Assembly: GCF_041296385.1 (NCBI RefSeq)
Contig: NC_091015.1
Location: 52,642,345 to 52,706,344, forward strand
Direction of reading: 5' to 3'
DNA from: Aphelocoma coerulescens
Lineage: Eukaryota > Chordata > Aves > Passeriformes > Corvidae
DNA length: 64,000 nt
Shown: positions 58,354-64,000 of the stretch, piece after piece
How the letters are laid out: the number at the start of each line of letters is the position of its first letter
How positions within the stretch are numbered: the stretch's first letter is position 1
Translations under genes and position numbers: made by a program
The notes under the pieces: model-generated
The model's input: the letters and a program-made list of their open reading frames with translations, nothing else
Database searches by the model: none
What the model was told of the DNA's origin: nothing

Positions 58354-59151
58354 CTGCATTGCTGAGCAGAAGGATATTACAGACTCTTATCTGTTCCAAG
58401 TAAATTCTATGAAAACTGGAAATACTATTGGAATGGTCATAGGTATAGGTTTGGGAGATTTCTAATAATAGAATATAAAAACTTTGAAAATGAGCTCTTG
58501 TGTCAAGAAACGATTGGGATGGTCCTGAAGCTACCCTTTTTGTTCTTCTCAGAGATGTTTTTGTTTTCCACCGTGTGCTTACATGTTCACTGAGCCCTCA
58601 TAAATGTTACTATGACAAGACCACTCCTGATTTCCCCTAAGTCTGAATGAGTGCACAGGAGGGAGGAAGGAGGCGAACTGTGCATAGCTGGGCAAGACCC
58701 CATTCTCAAATAAATCTTTCATTTATACACTAAGCAACTGATGTAAAACTGATAGCAAGATAACATGACACATGGAAAGGAACTCAAACAATCCATATGT
58801 TTCATCATGTATGATTTGTAAAGAAATTCCATCATGTTTTAAGGAAGATAAAAGCAAGAGAAAACACCTTGAAGAAGAATGGCATAATCTTTGTCTAGCC
58901 AAAGCATGCAGGGGAAATGTTACATAGGCTGAGCAGGAAAGCAAACCCAAAAGAACTATGCTTTTGCATATCCATGGGATGTCTCACTAACCATCAGCAG
59001 AGCCTAAAGGATCAATCTCAAGAGTTAGCTTAAATATAGATGCAGCTAAAATTAGCATAATCTTAATAAAAATATAAATGTTATAACGCTTGGTTATTTT
59101 GTACTTTTATAATGCCTTTCCTAGTATGAAAATCTATTTTTTTACAGATTA

Positions 59152-59971
59152 TTTTGCTTTCAAATCTTGTCTGATGACAAAACAAGTTCTAAATAATCTG
59201 GTGAATGCTAAGCAGATCATTCCATAAATCCGATCCAACATTTTCGCAGAGTGGGTGGGCAGCTCCCCCAAGTGTTTACCAACTATTGGATTGTGTGGTT
59301 TCCAGCAGTCTGTTGGGCAGTCCTCTACTTTGATACAAGAGCCTAGCTCTAGGTGGGTAATGAAAAGTCTTGGTATATACTAGATAGAGTCTCTGATAGT
59401 CAGCGAAATAATGGCATGAGAAACAAGTGTGATGGGGAAGGCAGTTTGTGTAAGCACCACAAGCTTCTCTTGCAATGAATCATATGAGACAAAAGCCAAG
59501 GGATAAGGTGCATCCTTAAGTACATTAATTATTAGCAGCAGGGTATTGGGAAAACCCCTCAAGGTGAATTTCAATTCAAAATAAAATCTGCTATAAAGAG
59601 AAAAGATTTGTTCCACCTTAACATCATTTAGGGAAGGGCAAGCACCAAAAAAAAAGTTTTGTCAAAAGACTGGATTTTGCGTACTGTACAGAAACTACTT
59701 TGCGTATGTAGAGATCAGCAGAGGCTGTGGTGTATCCATGGACATCCTCAGACATATAACTCCATGTGTTAAACCCTATTTTGATTAAAAAACTCCTTGG
59801 GGTCTCTGGAGGTAAGAGGGATTTCCGAATAGTGACGAAACTCCAGGCATACTGTTCTGTAGAGGTGTCAAAGCCATGACAGCGCTGGCTTCCCATCAAC
59901 AGTGGCAAATCCTCCAAAACAAGGTCGAGGTCACCCGGCTGCTGCAGGGCAGGGTAACTGCCACAGTCACT
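59152..59971 (-). pseudogene. possible decayed minus-strand coding region
   Basis: Reading right to left, a 115-codon open frame (59971-59627) is followed, after a nine-base homopolymer run and a frame change, by a second frame open from 59616 to 59152 except for one TAG at 59380. The translations look protein-like, for example CPTDCWKPHNPIVGKHL and SHAIISLTIRDS, but I do not recognise the family. A loose resemblance to the REJ region of polycystin-1 relatives crossed my mind and is not supported enough to name. In AT-rich DNA, frames of this length also occur by chance. Confidence 0.18.
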
Positions 59972-62900
59972 TTAGGAACTGATAACTCCGGGCGTGTAGG
60001 AGCAACATCCCCTCGCCTGGCAAGTGCTGACCCAAGTACCCTCGCATGCTCTGTGAAATTAGGTAGACTGCTTGAACCCTAGGAATCTCCCTACCTCTAC
60101 ATTTCTCTTCACATCACCTTTAGCTACAGCCCCCTGGGCATTAAGAACGGCTGTCACAACTTCCTACGGATTACTGGGAGCAGTCTGCCACCTACTGCTT
60201 AGACAAGATCTTGGTGTTTACAGTTTCCCATTTATCGTAAGAAATCTCGTTTTCATAATTGTAAGAAATCATAAGAAAGTTTGTTTTAAAAAGGGTCTAG
60301 CCCACTTTGATGCTTCTGAATCTGAATCTAAAATCATCTTGGATGGCAAAAGGTCAGTGCTGCCCTTCCAGAACTAACTTCTTAAAGGAGTAGAAAAGAT
60401 ACTAACAATTTTCTAGGTAACATCTGCAGAAAGTTGATAGGTAAATTACTGTCAAATGAACAGATCTTGCTGCCTCAGAAAATACAAGACTTCACTACTA
60501 CACTTGGCTCAGGGATTAACCCATGATCTTCTTTTTCACAGACAAGAACTTCTATTCAGTCAAATTCAATGGCAAAACTTCAGAAGATAATTGTTTTTCT
60601 GACCTCTGTTGGACTGTGTTCGTCTTGCTCTGTGCTTAACTCCCACAATCAGCTAATAACAACAAAAACCTTAAATGGAAGAGCAGAGGAAAAACATCTT
60701 TGATCAGTCTAGCTGTTGATTACAGGCTTAGCTGTGCTATATATTTCCATGCTGACCACAGGCTTTCCACCAGCATTTTCTTACCTCTTGTTGATTACAG
60801 TGATGAATCCAATCCATCGTATTTGGCCACTTAGTCTAACACTGGGAATTTCAGCTGGAGATTTTTCAACATTTTGTCATCTGAAGTCAAAGGCTGTTGC
60901 CACACACAGATATAAGCTTTCTATCAGAAATCAATGAAAGACATATTCGTTCAAGAAACAGATGTTTAAGGCCTAGCAAGTTTGGAACCTCATATATTTT
61001 TAATTATGGGAAAATCTTGACCATAAAAATTCTAAAACCTCAAGCTATCAATGGATAAGACTGTAGTAATTTGAGAAATAATTCATGGCAAGGAAATGCC
61101 CACTTCCAAATTCTCCTTCAAGATCTTGTACTAATAGAAGTACAAAAATAATGATATACTGAAAGCAAATTTATTGTTGTAAAATATTTATATTGCTTTT
61201 AATAGTAGTAACCACATTTTTTTAAAGGCACTTCTTGAGGTAGATGAAGTTAATGATCAGAAATTAATTACTAATTTTGTGTTGCCTCCTTCAGTACAGA
61301 GCAAGGCTGCTTGAAGCACATTCAGACAAGACACAAAGAAGGGACACACAAGGGTATATATGAGATAAAAATAGCAAAGGAAAGGTAAAGCTATGCAATA
61401 TATTTGCCTTGCAGCCACCTCCTGGAAATCCTCACCTCTGTGATTACTCATCACACACTTATAGTTCCACTGACTCTGATCCCTCACACTGAGAGCACTC
61501 ACCTAAGCAAAGGCTGGAAGAGGTAGGTCCTCCCAGATGGTAAAGACAGGATCAGTGGAACAAGGAACAATATGGTAAGCTGCAAATATCTCAGACTTTG
61601 GGCAGGGGTATTAAGTCTCTCTAGGAACTTCAGAGGAAGAAATAAATTGTCCTAGGGGGAAAAAATACCAAACCCACAATGAACAGTAATATTCTGCATA
61701 GGGATGCCTGAAGCCAGAAAATAAAAGGAAACAAAATCCCATGTGATGAGCTGGTTACAAACTGGAACACTGTCAAATGCAGCTTCAGGTTTTTTTAGTT
61801 TTGCATTTAATCAGCAAAGTCCATGGTGTGCCCCTGTTTACTGGTTAAGCTAGAATAAATTTAGGGCCACAACTGAACAGTGTGTGCTTTGTCTGCCAAG
61901 TGCCACGTCATCACTTTGTACTTCTGTCAAAAGCTATATTAGTTTTCCTAAAAAACTGGGTGCACCAGCTCTCTAAGCACTGGTCAGAGAGAAAACCAAA
62001 TTTTATTCAAAGAGATAACTGCTAGTCACTTTTACATAAGAAAAGAACAGCAAATAAACTCATAAAATACTTAATTTTCTCTTAATGACTACCAAAATGT
62101 TAGTTGATTTAAATACAGTAAACTAACAATTCAATTTTAGTCTATTTTTGCATAGAATATTCTATACCTTACTTGACTTCAATCTTATTTATGCATAGAA
62201 AAGTTTTTTTATAAGGATCAGGTCACTTCAGATCATAAGATTCACACTGAAATAATTAATCAGCATATCTAGTGTTATGCAAATAATTACCTCTTCATAA
62301 AAAGATTCAGTCTGAACATGGTCAGTATAAAAAAAGGCTCAGTGCCTTTTTTGATAAAAAAATCACTTGTTTTGCAGATCATGGGTGAAAACTATCAGTA
62401 AAAAGCTGAGCAATTATGAAATTGACTTCTATATTCATGAATTTTATTCTTGACCTTCCTACAGTGGAAGATATTCCTCCTCTCAAAATGCAATTTGGAC
62501 CAGAAGCAGAAACAAATGAATTCTGTGATTTTATAATAGTGAACATGGTCTTTTCATGGCTGCTATAACATCACCTCCATTGAGGGACAGTTCAAGCATT
62601 TTTAAACTTAGTCTACCCTCCTCTCAAGTGGATACCACTTGCTGACCAACTAATTCAATAAGCACACTAGCTAATTTCACTTCACTGCTAAGTAATTTAT
62701 CAAAAAGCTGATTAATTAATATAATCCAAAACTGGGGTATTAGTATAGTACAATAATAATTTTTTATTTTCCACAAATTAAGAGGTATAAATAAGGATAT
62801 ATTCGAGCTTCTTTTATTTCATGCCTCTCTGCCATACACTAAAAATGGGACAGCAGAAGTTCAGGGAAATTTGGCCAAAAAAACAAACTAGCACTAAATA

Positions 62901-64000
62901 AGATTACATAACTGTCCATATGCTTATGCTTAAAAACAACAGGATATGCCTTATATACCACTTGATGGTCACGATCTCTGTCAAAGCAAAGCAAAAAGAG
63001 TGGGAAGGTAATATGGATAATATACCGCCTGAAATGGATGCTAGAAGGGGTGTTAACTTACTGCATGCATTTCTGCCTTGCTTGTTGTGCTTTGTCACGT
63101 TCATCTACTTCTGTTTCCATTAATTCAGCCAAACGACCCAGTGATCTGGATATTAAGGGTGAAATACTTTTTCATCACCAGAAGCTGAAATACCAGTATC
63201 CCTGAGAAACTCTTAAGGGACTCAATGATTCGGTCATAATGAGAAAAACGAAACCAGCAACAGCATGAGGGAAACGAAGGTGAAACTGTAAAGATCTAAG
63301 AAAAAATATCTACTAACTCAAAAGAAAACAGAAATTTCCAAAGTACTGCTTCTGCTTATTACAGGAAATGGGGAAAAGCCTGAAAATCATGCTGACTGAT
63401 GCTCTTTTTTATGACTCACTGTGTCCGGCAATCTTACATTATAGCTGTCATTCAATAACAGGGGAAAGGCAAATACCAGCTTCTCTATGTCCATGCTTTG
63501 CAATGCAGTTTAGCATTATTGCAGTATATTGCTACACTCTCCTTGTGTTGTTAATGTGGATATAATCTGATTATCACTCTAAATAGCTCATGACACAAGC
63601 TTTGTAAGCACCTGTGCCCATCTCTTCTGAGTTTTCTTCCAAGGAGAGGGTGTGTTGCCTAGGAATATTCCCCACCCTCGTTCAGACCAGCACCAGTGAT
63701 CACTGATGTTGCACAGAGAGCTTAAAACATTTCTCACACAAATGATGAGACCTCTTGCCTGTGAACAATAAAGGTGAGAATATGCCTACAGGGAATACCA
63801 CCCACCTCTGTGGGTTCAATCACTTTATTTTCTTCATGGGCTCCACAGTGGTATTTGGAGATTCAGAGCCAAGGACTCCAGGGTAATTGTGCATGACCTC
63901 TCAGATCTGAGATCTGTCTGCATCAAGGAGGAGGCATAGCTACAGGATCTTCTCCTGGCTCCATCAGGAGTTTCAGCTTTAAATGTCAATTAAATCAGAT

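Larger units (their letters stand above)
52510..64000. other. 3' flank without a firm gene
   Basis: No exon here joins to the acid phosphatase genes, and I saw no further copy. The stretch contains an A-rich run (55785-55811), short AT repeats and, on the minus strand between about 61.5 and 55 kb, several open segments with exon-like edges listed separately. No CR1 or LTR of confident length was seen. Confidence 0.5.

Overview
The window is vertebrate nuclear DNA, almost certainly from a bird. It is AT-rich and intron-rich, carries several truncated CR1 LINE 3' ends (the dominant avian retroelement), and holds one solo LTR of a type common in bird genomes (TG start, internal TATAAA and AATAAA, a GGGGTTAA-type 3' end). 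No bacterial, viral or organelle features were seen. Almost all long open frames are chance frames or cover single exons; the real genes had to be assembled from exons.

Layout. Positions 1-10860: no supportable gene, one (TG)n microsatellite and a short tandem duplication. Positions 10861-25043 (+): a ten-exon gene of the prostatic acid phosphatase family (ACP3/ACPP, histidine acid phosphatase clade), called copy 1 here. Positions 25058-34050: intergenic, no firm gene. Positions 34051-52391 (+): a second, eleven-exon ACP3 gene in the same orientation, copy 2. Positions 52510-64000: no firm gene, but several exon-like open segments on the minus strand that could be a decayed gene.

The two genes are tandem duplicates. 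Eight of the ten shared coding exons are the same length and phase (114, 96, 87, 153, 99, 133, 83 and 107 nt); exon 6 differs by three codons, and exon 10 has the same start and aligned splice donor but an earlier stop in copy 1. Copy 2 looks like a standard enzyme. It keeps the RHGDRTP signature, the second phosphate-binding arginine, the HD proton-donor pair, all six family disulfide cysteines and three N-glycosylation sites, and ends in a membrane-anchor exon whose tail finishes in a YxxPhi sorting signal. That matches the transmembrane ecto-AMPase form of ACP3.

Copy 1 is the striking object. Its 374-codon frame is fully open and every splice site is usable. Yet both phosphate-binding arginines are histidine, the proton-donor aspartate is alanine, one disulfide cysteine is gone, and a stop codon removes the membrane tail just before a preserved splice donor. 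The pattern fits a secreted pseudophosphatase maintained beside its active parent. Both genes also share a GC-AG intron at the same site, and copy 1 has a second GC-AG intron of its own. Exon calls rest on hand translation and on known human ACP3 family landmarks; no database search was run.
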